From: Flavobacteriaceae bacterium | Lineage (GTDB): Bacteria; Bacteroidota; Bacteroidia; Flavobacteriales; Flavobacteriaceae | NCBI GenBank assembly: GCA_002707025.1 | Contig: PALG01000031.1 | Span: 310,001 to 374,000 of the forward strand | Reading direction: 5' to 3' | Length of the DNA stretch: 64,000 bases | In this document: piece by piece, positions 43,003-52,094 of the stretch | Layout: every line of letters starts with the position of its first letter | Position numbering within the stretch: position 1 is the first letter of the stretch | Made by a program: the position numbers and the translations under genes | Notes under the pieces: model-generated | The model's input: only the letters and a program-made list of their open reading frames with translations | Databases searched by the model: none | Told to the model about the DNA's origin: nothing

Positions 43003-45546
43003 TTAAGAATTTTGTTTTTCCTTTACTTTATTTCGATATAAGGACAAATCCACACAGCCCTCCATGGCTTTGGTATCCAGCTTTTTGCCTATAAATTTTT
43101 GAACCTTATTGACCATCTTTTCAGTTTCAAATAAAACATCCTTATAATCTATAAAAATAAGCTCAACTCCTGGTTCCTTTTCTTTCCAAGTTTCAATTTG
43201 CTCCAATTGCTCATGATAAGAATTATATAATTTTACAGGGATAGTCTCTGGATCCTTACCAATCATAGTCTGCTGGCTTTTCACTACTTCATCCAAATCC
43301 CGTTTCATAAAAATGATCTTATAACGGTATTCTGGAGAAACATGCTTTAACAAAGGAGCTACTACTTTTAATGATTTATTCTGAGCTTTTTTCAACCAAG
43401 AGTTATCCTTATGAATAGACATTACAGGCTCATATTCAAAATAACCTTTAGGATTCGATTTATCTGCTTTTCTTTTTCCATCGGTAAGTGCTTCAACCCC
43501 TCCTTTAACCATCATTTGCATCATTAAACTAGTCCCAGATCTTGGCAAACCAGACACAATGACAATTTGATCATCAAAATACTTGTAATTGGATTTATCA
43601 TTTAAACTTAAAGGTCTAGAGATTTTCTCCTTTACATTCTCTAGTGCCTTTTCTGCCCTATGGAATTTTTTAGGTTTTAATTTAGCAGCGGTCTCGTAGG
43701 CGATTTTTGCATTCTCAAGATCCCCAAGTTTTTCTAGAGCCTCCCCTAGAGTATAGTGTGCTTCCGGAAAGTATTTAACCAGTTCGATACTGGTTAAGGC
43801 TGAATCGGCAGCTTCTTCAAATTCTCCTAGCCTTAAATAAACTTCAGCCACTGCCCTATGGTATTTTGCTTTATCAGTTTCCATAGATATAGCCCTTTCA
43901 AAAAACTCCTTAGCCTTTTCAAGCTCCCCTAATCGCCTATGGATTTTACCAATTTGGAAGTAAACTTCAGGGGAAGGTTTTCTATTTCCAGCAGCATGAA
44001 GAACCTCTAAAGCCTTTTTTGATTTACCCTTTCCGACTAAAATTTGAGATTCAGTAAAATGAGTTGAAAAATTAAATTCTTCATCTTTACTTCTTAAATA
44101 CAGTAAATACTCCTCAGCTTTATCAAAATCCTCTTCTTTCAAGCTTATGGACATTAAATCCATATAATAAGGTATCGTATTTACGGGTTCCTCTTCCTTA
44201 ATTAATTCCAATAGAATCTCTTTTGCTGCAGAAATATCCTTTTTACCCATATAAACACGAGCTAGATTATGCTTAATATCACACTTGGTTTTTAGCACCT
44301 GAGTTTCTATGTTTTCATCAGGACGATCTATGTAACCCAAATCAATAAGTTGCTGCATGGTTTCCTGCTCAGTAACTGAGTCCACTTTTACAGAATCGTC
44401 AATCTCTCCAAAATCACCTTCAACATCTTCCCAAGAATCAATATATTTTGGAGCTGCGGGCTTTTTAAAGATATCCAGAGCAGGCTTACCATCCATATCT
44501 TTTCCAATTGGAAGATTGAAGTGAGTTAGTATAGTTGGGGCGATATCGATTAATCCTAAACCAAAAATCTTTTCATTCTTTTTAATATTTGGACCTTTAG
44601 CAACAAATATTCCAAACTGTCTATGATCCAAAGAGGGTGCTGCTGGATACTTTGGCATTTTTAAAATACGTTTCCTTCCTGATTCAAAGCCATGATCGGA
44701 CATGATGACTAAGGTTGTATCATCGTCTATTAACTGCAATACTCTTCCTAGCATCATATCTTGAAAACGGTAGGCACCTTCTACCCCCCCTTTATAGGTT
44801 TCATAAAGTTTAGGTGGTATTCCTGGAATATATGGAGGGTGGTATTTCATATAGGCATGGCAAAAGTGATCAATCAAATCATAGTACACTGCCATAAAAT
44901 CCCATTCTGTTGTTCTCAATAAGTTGGTCGCCGCATTATGAACTGAAACATTTTCTGACAAAAGTTTTGAAAACACACCAATCCCTTTGTCTTTTTCTTG
45001 ATCTACTTCAGCTGCTTTTGGGAAGAATGGTAATACATGTGCCTCAGTAACCTCATAAGGTCTCATTCTTAAATCGGCCAGTTCTTTGGATAAAGGTTGT
45101 GGATGAATAGTTCCTACCCTAATTGGATTTTTCTTTTTGGGATCTGGATTCATTTTCTGAAATCTATCAGAAACCACCACTCCATTAATAGGTTCTGCAG
45201 GAAAGCTAGGCCACCAACCCACAACATTACTTTTCATTCCTTGATTATGAAAAATATTCCAAAGTGCTCTAGATTTTCTCGAGGCAGTAGTAACCGGTCT
45301 TACTCCTTTCAAGTCAGGAGCAATTTCAATAAAATTTAAGACGCCATGTTTGTCTGGTGTTTTTCCGGTGGCTACTGTAGACCACAACATTGGGCTTAAT
45401 GGAGGGTTCATTGTACTTAAATTCCCATGAACACCCTCTTTAATAACACTTTGTAAATGAGGCATTAAACCTCTTGCCATTAGGGGGCCAATCACCTTCC
45501 AGTCTGCCGCGTCCCAACCTAAAAGTAATAATTTATTCTTCTTCAT
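43003..45546 (-). CDS. Fusion of type I phosphodiesterase, TPR repeats and sulfotransferase
   Basis: The protein has 847 residues, three parts and no signal peptide. Residues 1-400 match the type I phosphodiesterase/nucleotide pyrophosphatase branch of the alkaline phosphatase superfamily: GWDAADW (metal Asp), PPLSPMLWSTVATGKTPDKHGVLNF (probable nucleophile Ser51 or nearby), YYDLIDHFCHAY, MSDHGFESG and a late His (SLDHRQFG). Residues about 430-650 hold TPR repeats (YFQIGKIHRRLGELEKAKEFFERAI and similar). Residues about 660-847 are a PAPS-type sulfotransferase with 5'-phosphosulfate loop GLPRSGTSLM (about 666-675) and RDLDEVVKSQ for the 3' phosphate. A 49-codon gene overlaps its start. By eye, base composition is more AT-rich than the neighbours. 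Confidence 0.82.
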   Translation of the reverse strand: MKKNKLLLLGWDAADWKVIGPLMARGLMPHLQSVIKEGVHGNLSTMNPPLSPMLWSTVATGKTPDKHGVLNFIEIAPDLKGVRPVTTASRKSRALWNIFHNQGMKSNVVGWWPSFPAEPINGVVVSDRFQKMNPDPKKKNPIRVGTIHPQPLSKELADLRMRPYEVTEAHVLPFFPKAAEVDQEKDKGIGVFSKLLSENVSVHNAATNLLRTTEWDFMAVYYDLIDHFCHAYMKYHPPYIPGIPPKLYETYKGGVEGAYRFQDMMLGRVLQLIDDDTTLVIMSDHGFESGRKRILKMPKYPAAPSLDHRQFGIFVAKGPNIKKNEKIFGLGLIDIAPTILTHFNLPIGKDMDGKPALDIFKKPAAPKYIDSWEDVEGDFGEIDDSVKVDSVTEQETMQQLIDLGYIDRPDENIETQVLKTKCDIKHNLARVYMGKKDISAAKEILLELIKEEEPVNTIPYYMDLMSISLKEEDFDKAEEYLLYLRSKDEEFNFSTHFTESQILVGKGKSKKALEVLHAAGNRKPSPEVYFQIGKIHRRLGELEKAKEFFERAISMETDKAKYHRAVAEVYLRLGEFEEAADSALTSIELVKYFPEAHYTLGEALEKLGDLENAKIAYETAAKLKPKKFHRAEKALENVKEKISRPLSLNDKSNYKYFDDQIVIVSGLPRSGTSLMMQMMVKGGVEALTDGKRKADKSNPKGYFEYEPVMSIHKDNSWLKKAQNKSLKVVAPLLKHVSPEYRYKIIFMKRDLDEVVKSQQTMIGKDPETIPVKLYNSYHEQLEQIETWKEKEPGVELIFIDYKDVLFETEKMVNKVQKFIGKKLDTKAMEGCVDLSLYRNKVKEKQNS

Positions 45547-45682
45547 ATGTGCCTTTCTTTTTTGCTTCTTCTTTAGCTTTCTTTTTTACGTTTCGCCATA
45601 CCCTAAAAGCCTCATCTCCATAAGCTAAAACTCCAAGAGAACCTTCAGGTGTGACTTGATATATTTTCGTTTCTTGTTTCAT
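45533..45682 (-). CDS. Small 49-residue protein overlapping the fusion gene
   Basis: ATG at 45682 opens a 49-codon frame that ends TAA at 45533, 14 bases inside the start of the phosphodiesterase-sulfotransferase gene. The N-terminal half (MKQETKIYQVTPEGSLGVLA, then YGDEAFRVWRNV) looks folded. The C-terminal part is a Lys/Glu-rich helix. It is the only gene between the fusion and the divergent promoter region and is likely translated in the same operon. I do not recognise the family; coding is inferred from its position, composition and overlap. Confidence 0.65.
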   Translation of the reverse strand: MKQETKIYQVTPEGSLGVLAYGDEAFRVWRNVKKKAKEEAKKKGTYEEE

Positions 45683-45710
45683 TAAAATTAGTGGTTAAAA
45701 AAAAATTCTT

Positions 45711-45718
45711 ATATTTAG
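45711..45718 (+). promoter_or_regulatory. Possible -7 element for the T9SS gene
   Basis: TATATTTA differs from TAnnTTTG in the last base and lies about 55 bases before ATG 45773 in the divergent intergenic region. Confidence 0.35.
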
Positions 45719-45772
45719 GGGCAAGTTAATAAAAATTGACAGTAATTAAATTCTAATCTTTAATTCATATTT

Positions 45773-46582
45773 ATGAAAAAATCTACTTCAAAAAATTTAT
45801 CGAAGAAGCTCGCTAAGTATGGTGCTATGTCACTAGCTATTGCAGGAGTTTCTAATGCTATGGGACAAGTGGTTTATACGGATATCGATCCAGACGAAAC
45901 TATCGATGACACTTCGTATGACGTTGACTTTAACAATGATGGAACAATCGACTTTACTATCACCAATTCTGGTGCGAGTGGAGCAGCCGTTCGTATGTAT
46001 AATACTCAATCCAACTCTGTACTTGGTGCTAATTTTGGGGGTAACTACAACTACCCTTATGTTTTAGTGAACAGTGCTCCTATTGCCTCGTCTGGTAACT
46101 TTACCGCGCACCCATACTACCAAACCCTTAACTGGAATGGATGTGCTTACACCAATAGTAACTGGTGTGGTGGTATTACGGATGCTTTTGTAGGTGTACG
46201 TTTTAATGTTGGCGCCGAGCAACATTATGGATGGATTCAGCTAGATGTACCTGCTGACGCAACTACCTTTACTATTAAAGGATTTGCTTTTGAAGCAACT
46301 CCCGATACTGAAATTCTTGCTGGTGACACTGGTCTTGGAATTGACCAAAACGCTTTTGAAGGATTCACGTACTTTATGGACGAGAACAGCAACCTAAACC
46401 TTAAAGCAGCTACTGCTATTGAAAGCGTATCTGTATTTAACGTATTAGGACAGAATGTCATCAACAAGTCGCTAAATGCTAACTCTGCTTTAGTAGCGAT
46501 GGACGGAATGACTTCTGGAGTATATATTGCTACCGTTACTATTGAAGGACAAAAGCAGTCTTTTAAAGTAATTAAAAAGTAA
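45773..46582 (+). CDS. T9SS-secreted protein of unknown function
   Basis: The protein has 269 residues. A signal peptide with a long basic start (MKKSTSKNLSKKLAKYG) ends around SNAMGQ. The middle is a beta-rich domain with DFNNDGTIDFTITNSG and two nearby Cys (GCAYTNSNWCGG), similar to proteins often described only as surface or choice-of-anchor proteins. The last 75 residues form a type A T9SS sorting domain (SVFNVLGQNVINKSL, SGVYIATVTIEGQKQSFKVIKK). Codons look strongly biased, suggesting high expression. Role unknown. Confidence 0.82.
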   Translation: MKKSTSKNLSKKLAKYGAMSLAIAGVSNAMGQVVYTDIDPDETIDDTSYDVDFNNDGTIDFTITNSGASGAAVRMYNTQSNSVLGANFGGNYNYPYVLVNSAPIASSGNFTAHPYYQTLNWNGCAYTNSNWCGGITDAFVGVRFNVGAEQHYGWIQLDVPADATTFTIKGFAFEATPDTEILAGDTGLGIDQNAFEGFTYFMDENSNLNLKAATAIESVSVFNVLGQNVINKSLNANSALVAMDGMTSGVYIATVTIEGQKQSFKVIKK

Positions 46583-46603
46583 TTTACTTTATCATATCAT
46601 TTG

Positions 46604-46631
46604 AAAAGGTGGCCTTTGAGCCACCTTTTTT
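46604..46631. terminator. Terminator between the T9SS gene and rlmN
   Basis: AAAAGGTGGC and GCCACCTTTT pair around CTTTGA and are followed by more T. It can serve both convergent genes. Confidence 0.9.
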
Positions 46632-46634
46632 TAT

Positions 46635-47675
46635 TTAATGCTTATTGGCCAGTTGGCCACACGCCGCATCAATATCTTTTCCGCGACTCCTCCTTACGGT
46701 CACAGGAATTCGGTTTCGTTCCAAATTTTGGATATACCGATCTAGAATCCCTTGTGAAGCCTGCTGAAAATCCCCATCGTCAATTGGGTTGTATTCTATT
46801 AAATTTACCTTACAAGGCACGTATTTGCAAAACCCGACCAAAGCATCAATATCTTCCTGCGTATCGTTAATGCCATTCCAAACTACATATTCGTAGGTAA
46901 TCTTACTCTTTGTTTGGGCATACCAATATTCCAAAGATTCGCGTAAATCGGTTAACGTAAAGCTTTTGGCAAAAGGCATGATTTGTTCCCTTTTCTCCTG
47001 AATCGCCGAATGCAGGGATACTGCCAATTTAAATTTTACCGCATCATCGGCCAGCTTCTTGATCATTTTTGGAACCCCGGAAGTAGATAACGTAATTCTT
47101 TTGGGCGACATGCCTAGTCCTTCATCGCTAGTAATCTTTTCAATGGATTCCAAAACATTTTTGTAATTCATCAATGGCTCTCCCATTCCCATAAAAACAA
47201 TATTGGAAAGTGGCCGGTCGTGATACAACAAGCTTTCTTTATGAATGGCCACCACCTGATCGTAGATTTCATCTGGGTTCAAATTCCGCATACGCTTCAG
47301 TTTGGCTGTGGCACAAAATTTACAATCCAAGCTGCAGCCTACCTGCGAAGATACGCAAGCGGTAGTTCTGGATTCCGTAGGGATTAAAACTGATTCGACA
47401 ATGAGTCCGTCGTGAAGCTTTACAGCATTCTTAATCGTTCCATCATTACTTTTCTGAAGACTGTCCACCTCGATGTGGTTGATCACAAAATGCGCATCCA
47501 AATGTGCTCTTGTCTCTTTGGAAAGATTGGTCATTTCCTCAAACGTATGTGCGCCTTTACTCCAAAGCCACTCATATACTTGGTTTCCACGAAATGCCTG
47601 GTCTCCTATGCTTTCAAAAAAAACGCGTAATTCTTCTTTGGAAAGCGCCCTAATATCCTTCTTTATTGTAGCCAT
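46635..47675 (-). CDS. rlmN: Dual-specificity 23S rRNA/tRNA adenine-C2 methyltransferase RlmN
   Basis: This radical SAM enzyme methylates A2503 of 23S rRNA and A37 of some tRNAs. It has 346 residues. The cluster motif is SQVGCSLDCKFCATAKLKRMRNL (CxxxCxxC), with GMGEPLMNYKNVL for SAM binding. A Cys in the N-terminal third is not evident, but the catalytic Cys near the end is present (RGKDIDAACGQLANKH). Its promoter box ends only 4 bases before the ATG, so the mRNA may be leaderless. Confidence 0.96.
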   Translation of the reverse strand: MATIKKDIRALSKEELRVFFESIGDQAFRGNQVYEWLWSKGAHTFEEMTNLSKETRAHLDAHFVINHIEVDSLQKSNDGTIKNAVKLHDGLIVESVLIPTESRTTACVSSQVGCSLDCKFCATAKLKRMRNLNPDEIYDQVVAIHKESLLYHDRPLSNIVFMGMGEPLMNYKNVLESIEKITSDEGLGMSPKRITLSTSGVPKMIKKLADDAVKFKLAVSLHSAIQEKREQIMPFAKSFTLTDLRESLEYWYAQTKSKITYEYVVWNGINDTQEDIDALVGFCKYVPCKVNLIEYNPIDDGDFQQASQGILDRYIQNLERNRIPVTVRRSRGKDIDAACGQLANKH

Positions 47676-47679
47676 GCCG

Positions 47680-47687
47680 CAAAGGTA
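47680..47687 (-). promoter_or_regulatory. -7 promoter element of rlmN, next to the start codon
   Basis: The minus strand reads TACCTTTG, a perfect TAnnTTTG match. Only GCGGC separates its last T from the ATG (47675). Confidence 0.6.
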
Positions 47688-47727
47688 TTACTATTTATGC
47701 GAGAAATAAAAGAAGCGAAAGGAATGA

Positions 47728-49383
47728 CTACCGACGGACAATGATCTTTTTTACAATGGTATTTTGCGTATCCTCATCTAATAATCGAAGAAAGTAGATA
47801 CCTGAAGCGTATGGAGTAACGTCCAATCGGTTTTCGGAATTCGACATACTCCCTCGCTGAATCACTTTTCCATTCACGTCCATGAATGCATACGTTAAGT
47901 TGGGATATTGCGTATTGACGATGGTCACGTAGCTGGAGACCGGGTTGGGGTAAATCATAAGTTGTGATTCCACCTCAACTTCCCCGATGCTCAAAGAGTT
48001 TTCCTTGGAGCTTAACTCCAATAAACCTAAGCCAGAAGGGTCCAACCAGTCCTTTAATCGGGACGAGCTATCCACTCCATCCCAAGAAGCGGCAAACCGT
48101 CCGTAAATGTCGAACTCGCGATTGTTTTCGGTACCATTGCATAAGGAAAGCCCTGCATACAACTGCCCGATAATTTTTCCTTTTTCGTTGAATAAGGGAG
48201 AGCCCGAGGAACCACTTTCGGTCGTGCCAAAATCCCAACCGTCCCCACTTCCGGAGGAAAGCCCTTTAATAAGCCATACTTGGGTTCCATTGGCAACATC
48301 TTTTACCGCAGGATCATTATCCCTGCACACCTTCATCACATCCCCACTAGGCTGGTGAATGCCTATTTGGTACAATGGGTTTTCATCTTTTCGGTCCCAA
48401 CCGGCAAATACCACATCCCAAGAATCTGGAACAGGATTGTACAACTCTACCAAGGCAAAATCACTTTCCCAATTGTGTGCTCGAAGCAGAGCTCCGCTCA
48501 TCGTAAAATTGGCCTGAATATTATCGCTCTCGCCTTCATTTCCGCAGATAGGGTTTTGACTCATCCAATTGAAACGAACCGACCATAGGTTTGGGGAGGC
48601 TCCTTCAAGACAATGATTGGCCGTGAGTAAATAAGGGGTTTTATCTTGGCTGGTATTGTTTATAAGGGAAGCGGTACAAAGCTTTCCATTTCCTAGATTT
48701 AATAAGGCAACAGCTCTTTTCAGTAAGTTTTTCTTTTCTTCAAAATCGCTCCCTACCGAACAGTTCACATCGTAATTACAGTCTCCAGAGTCTTCTAGGC
48801 CCCGGTAGCCTTCTGCCCATTGGTGCACACGTCCCATCCTATATCCATGGATAATACTTCCAAGCTGTAGCTTTGCAGAAGCATTTACGCCTTTCGGCTG
48901 ATAATATTCCACAATCATTTCATCGCCTGAAACAAACCAAGAACCTAGCACCTGGGAGTCTCGATTGGTGGTTGCATTGTATACTTTGGATTGATCGGCA
49001 CGATCAACGTTATAAAATTGAAAATGTGCCCCTTCCGGAATGGAAAAGTTACTGAAGTTCAAACTTAGGTTTAAGGCGTTTTCCGAACGTATGATAATTC
49101 TCCACAATTTGTCCCCATTTGCCATTTGTATTTCCTGCCCTTGCTGAAGAACATTTAAGTTTAAGGGCCTTTCCATACCGTACCGCCAAGGCAAGGTTTT
49201 ATCTAAATCATTGATACGGTCTTCTGCAATAATAGCTGTTAAATCCAGTGGAGGTAGCGCCACGACAGGAACCCCATCTATATCCAATTGCCAACCTATA
49301 GGAGTTTCGTTTCCTATTTGTGAAAACAAAACCGCGGTTGCAGAGAAACAGAAGAGAAAAAGTAATTTTACCCTCAATAGCAT
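47728..49383 (-). CDS. T9SS-secreted trypsin-like serine protease (lysyl endopeptidase type)
   Basis: The protein has 551 residues: signal peptide (about 1-21), propeptide region, protease domain (about 205-450) and a type A T9SS sorting domain (about 478-551, IYPNPVSSYVTIV, ASGIYFLRLL, KKIIVRR). The triad is His257 (LLTANHCLEG), Asp308 (WESDFALVEL) and Ser393 (SGSSGSPLFN). Several Cys pairs suggest disulfides, as in Achromobacter lysyl endopeptidase. It should be a surface or extracellular protease. Specificity for Lys is a guess from family resemblance. Confidence 0.87.
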   Translation of the reverse strand: MLLRVKLLFLFCFSATAVLFSQIGNETPIGWQLDIDGVPVVALPPLDLTAIIAEDRINDLDKTLPWRYGMERPLNLNVLQQGQEIQMANGDKLWRIIIRSENALNLSLNFSNFSIPEGAHFQFYNVDRADQSKVYNATTNRDSQVLGSWFVSGDEMIVEYYQPKGVNASAKLQLGSIIHGYRMGRVHQWAEGYRGLEDSGDCNYDVNCSVGSDFEEKKNLLKRAVALLNLGNGKLCTASLINNTSQDKTPYLLTANHCLEGASPNLWSVRFNWMSQNPICGNEGESDNIQANFTMSGALLRAHNWESDFALVELYNPVPDSWDVVFAGWDRKDENPLYQIGIHQPSGDVMKVCRDNDPAVKDVANGTQVWLIKGLSSGSGDGWDFGTTESGSSGSPLFNEKGKIIGQLYAGLSLCNGTENNREFDIYGRFAASWDGVDSSSRLKDWLDPSGLGLLELSSKENSLSIGEVEVESQLMIYPNPVSSYVTIVNTQYPNLTYAFMDVNGKVIQRGSMSNSENRLDVTPYASGIYFLRLLDEDTQNTIVKKIIVRR

Positions 49384-49446
49384 GCCATTTGGTTTAACAA
49401 ACTCTAAGATAGGGTTTTATTTTAAATTTCAATACACACATAAAAA

Positions 49447-49473
49447 AAATCCCCAGTCGTAAACCGGGGATTT
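49447..49473 (-). terminator. queA terminator
   Basis: On the minus strand AAATCCCC and GGGGATTT form a stem with an 11-base loop, followed by TTTTTT. Confidence 0.8.
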
Positions 49474-49497
49474 CCTTTATATACTTAGTGCCTAGGA

Positions 49498-50553
49498 TTA
49501 AATAATCAACATGGCATCTCCATAGGTATAAAAACGGTATTTTTCCTTGACAGCTTCAGCATAGGCTTCTTTCACAAAATCGTGTCCTGCAAAAGCCGAA
49601 ATCATCATTAATAAGGTAGATTTTGGCGTATGGAAATTAGTGACCATACTATTGGCAATACTGAAATCGTAAGGAGGGAAAATAAATTTATTGGTCCACC
49701 CGGCATACGAATTAAGTGTCCCGTTGGAAGAAACCGAACTTTCCAGTGCGCGCATCACGGTAGTTCCTACCGCACAGATCCTTCTTTTTTCTGAAATTCC
49801 GGTATTGATGGTTTTCACGGCATCGGGTTTAATGATAATCTCTTCCGAATCCATTTTATGTTTGGACAAGTCTTCTACCTCTACTGGGCTAAAAGTTCCT
49901 AAACCAACGTGTAGGGTTACTTCCGCAAAATTAATTCCATTAATCTCCAAACGTTTCATAAGGTGTTTCGAAAAGTGCAATCCTGCCGTGGGAGCAGCTA
50001 CAGCACCTTCCTCCTTTGCAAAAATAGTTTGGTAGCGCTCTGCATCTTCCGGCTCCACCTCTCGCTTTATGTATTTGGGAAGCGGCGTCTCGCCCAGTTC
50101 GGTTAACTTGCTTCTGAATTCTTCGTAAGAACCATCAAAAAGGAAACGAAGGGTCCTTCCGCGGGAAGTGGTATTATCGATCACTTCAGCTACCAAAGAC
50201 TCATCTTCTCCAAAATAAAGCTTGTTTCCAATTCTAATTTTTCGTGCAGGATCTACCAAAACATCCCAAAGGCGGGTCTCTGGATTTAATTCCCGTAACA
50301 AGAACACCTCGATTCTTGCGCCAGTCTTTTCCTTATTTCCAAAAAGTCGGGCCGGAAAAACTTTTGTATTGTTTAATACCAGTACGTCATCCTCCTTGAA
50401 ATAATCGATTAAGTCCTTGAACATTTTGTGCTCGATGGTTTTTTCCTTTCGGTTAAGAACCATTAAACGCGCATCGTCCCGATTGGCGGCTGGATATTCG
50501 GCGAGTAATTCTTGTGGTAAGTCAAAGTTAAAATTGGATAATTTCATTCCCAT
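49498..50553 (-). CDS. queA: S-adenosylmethionine:tRNA ribosyltransferase-isomerase
   Basis: QueA moves the ribose of SAM onto preQ1 in tRNA, making epoxyqueuosine. It has 351 residues from ATG 50553; a second ATG at 50547 ([20 protein letters not shown]) is also possible. Motifs are [40 protein letters not shown] and [23 protein letters not shown]. It has its own promoter and terminator, separate from aroA. Confidence 0.96.
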   Translation of the reverse strand: MGMKLSNFNFDLPQELLAEYPAANRDDARLMVLNRKEKTIEHKMFKDLIDYFKEDDVLVLNNTKVFPARLFGNKEKTGARIEVFLLRELNPETRLWDVLVDPARKIRIGNKLYFGEDESLVAEVIDNTTSRGRTLRFLFDGSYEEFRSKLTELGETPLPKYIKREVEPEDAERYQTIFAKEEGAVAAPTAGLHFSKHLMKRLEINGINFAEVTLHVGLGTFSPVEVEDLSKHKMDSEEIIIKPDAVKTINTGISEKRRICAVGTTVMRALESSVSSNGTLNSYAGWTNKFIFPPYDFSIANSMVTNFHTPKSTLLMMISAFAGHDFVKEAYAEAVKEKYRFYTYGDAMLII

Positions 50554-50558
50554 AGTTA

Positions 50559-50579
50559 CAGCTTTATTTTAAGAAGCTG
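50559..50579 (-). promoter_or_regulatory. Hairpin in the queA leader
   Basis: CAGCTT and AAGCTG pair with a 9-base loop between the promoter and the queA start. Too small to be a known preQ1 riboswitch; function unclear. Confidence 0.3.
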
Positions 50580-50611
50580 CAAATATACAACCTCAACATA
50601 GGGGTTGTCAA
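50580..50611 (-). promoter_or_regulatory. queA promoter with palindrome in the spacer
   Basis: On the minus strand: TTG (50611-50609), a 21-base spacer, then TATATTTG (50587-50580), a perfect -7 box. The spacer is almost entirely an inverted repeat: ACAACCCC and GAGGTTGT around TATGTT. Confidence 0.55.
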
Positions 50612-50626
50612 GTAAATAGGCATTTA

Positions 50627-51859
50627 TTATTGAAGGGACACCGAAATCCCTATATTTTTTAAATCCTCCCAGAAGGTGGGAAATGATTTGGTCACCACCC
50701 TACAATCCTTAATGGCCAAGCTTGTTTTTAACGCCAAAGGAGCAAATGCCATGGCCATACGGTGATCGTTATAGGTATCTATATCTACATTGTTAAGAAT
50801 GTTCTTGGTAGGCGAAAGGTGTAAACTTTGGTCATCCACTTCAATCTTGGCGCCTAATTTTTGAAGCTCTGTTTTCAATGCTTCCAAGCGATCGGTTTCC
50901 TTAATTTTGAGGGTATGAAGCCCCGTAAGGTGGCATTCCATCCCTAAACCAAAACAAGTAACGGCAATGGTTTGTGCGATATCTGGGGTATCGACTAAGT
51001 TAAATGAAACCCTATTCTCAAGGGAATGATTACTCTTGGATAGAACCATAGCATTTTCCGCTTCAAGGAATTGGGTGGTCACCCCTAAGGGCTCATATAT
51101 TTTCACCAATGCGGCATCGCCCTGAAAACTCTCCTTTCGGTAATTTTTTAAGGTAACTTTCAATCCTTCCGAAAGCGCTACCAAACTATAAAAATAGGAC
51201 GCCGAACTCCAATCGGATTCTACCGTAACCGTGGTGTCTGCAATACGCTCTTGAGGTTCAACTACAATGGTTTTCTCCCGAAAGGAAGCCTTTACCCCAA
51301 TTTGTTTCAACAGGGAGAGTGTCATTTCGATATAGGGTACCGAGGTCAATGCTCCTTCTAGATAAATTGTAAGTCCGTTGGGAAGTTTAGGCGCTATAAG
51401 CATGAGTGCGGTAATATACTGGCTGCTCGTATTTCCGGCAATGGAAATAGTGTTTTCAGTAAGTATATTCCCGGTGATACGCAAAGGAGGAAAACCTTCC
51501 ATCTTTTCGAAAGAAATTTGCGCTCCCATTTGTTGTAAGGCTTCCACTAAAATGCCAATAGGACGTTCTTGCATTCGTGAACTTCCGGTTAAAACAACTT
51601 CCCTATTTCCCTGCGAGGCAAAATACGCCGTAAGAAAACGCATGGCAGTGCCTGCGTGATGAATGTCAATTGTTTTTTCTGAAGAATGGAGTGCTTTCTT
51701 TAGGTATACTGAATCATCACTTTCGGAAATATTATGGATGGTAAGGTTGGGGTACAAAGCCTGTAAAATCAACAGACGGTTCGATTCACTTTTAGAACCG
51801 GTAACCTGAACCATAAAAGAGTTATTCCCTAAGGAGCTATGTTTTAGATATGCCTTCAA
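50627..51859 (-). CDS. aroA: 3-phosphoshikimate 1-carboxyvinyltransferase (EPSP synthase)
   Basis: This is the sixth step of the shikimate pathway, making EPSP from shikimate 3-phosphate and PEP. It has 410 residues. Motifs: TGSKSESNRLLILQAL near the N-terminus, HAGTAMRFLTAYFASQGN (PEP site), SSQYITALMLIAPKL, and KETDRLEALKTELQKLGA near the C-terminus. It is the last gene of the packed eight-gene operon that begins with rsgA and starts immediately after the preceding stop codon. Confidence 0.96.
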   Translation of the reverse strand: MKAYLKHSSLGNNSFMVQVTGSKSESNRLLILQALYPNLTIHNISESDDSVYLKKALHSSEKTIDIHHAGTAMRFLTAYFASQGNREVVLTGSSRMQERPIGILVEALQQMGAQISFEKMEGFPPLRITGNILTENTISIAGNTSSQYITALMLIAPKLPNGLTIYLEGALTSVPYIEMTLSLLKQIGVKASFREKTIVVEPQERIADTTVTVESDWSSASYFYSLVALSEGLKVTLKNYRKESFQGDAALVKIYEPLGVTTQFLEAENAMVLSKSNHSLENRVSFNLVDTPDIAQTIAVTCFGLGMECHLTGLHTLKIKETDRLEALKTELQKLGAKIEVDDQSLHLSPTKNILNNVDIDTYNDHRMAMAFAPLALKTSLAIKDCRVVTKSFPTFWEDLKNIGISVSLQ

Positions 51860-52093
51860 TTATCGCTCTTTCAGCTTAACCCAAGTAATGATAAAATTGA
51901 CCAAAACACCTATAAAAATTCCAGATAAAATAAATAGCATCAGTTTTAAAATTGGTTGATCAATCTCTTTCAGAAATGCTGTTGAAAAGTTATGGGATGT
52001 CCATTGCACCAAAAATATAAATGCTGCGTATACAAATCCCATCCAAACGGATTTAATCCAAAATGATTTTTCTGAAAGTATTTTCCTGTACAT
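51860..52093 (-). CDS. Small two-helix membrane protein (paralog A)
   Basis: The protein has 77 residues with two membrane helices (about 16-34 and 47-70) and charged ends (MYRKILSEKSFWIKSVWMGF, ending VKLKER). It resembles the next upstream gene in length, order of helices and the F-S-FA/TAF-K/TEKD-type loop, so the two look like a tandem duplication. Function unknown. It abuts aroA. Confidence 0.75.
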   Translation of the reverse strand: MYRKILSEKSFWIKSVWMGFVYAAFIFLVQWTSHNFSTAFLKEIDQPILKLMLFILSGIFIGVLVNFIITWVKLKER

Positions 52094-52094
52094 A

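Noticed and set aside
43003-45546. Sulfatase assignment for the fusion protein
   Set aside because: The N-terminal domain lacks the CxPxR formylglycine motif and has a Ser/Thr context typical of phosphodiesterases; the sulfur-related part is a sulfotransferase.
50559-50579. preQ1 riboswitch before queA
   Set aside because: The hairpin is too short, and the C-rich loop and A-rich tail of preQ1 aptamers are not seen.
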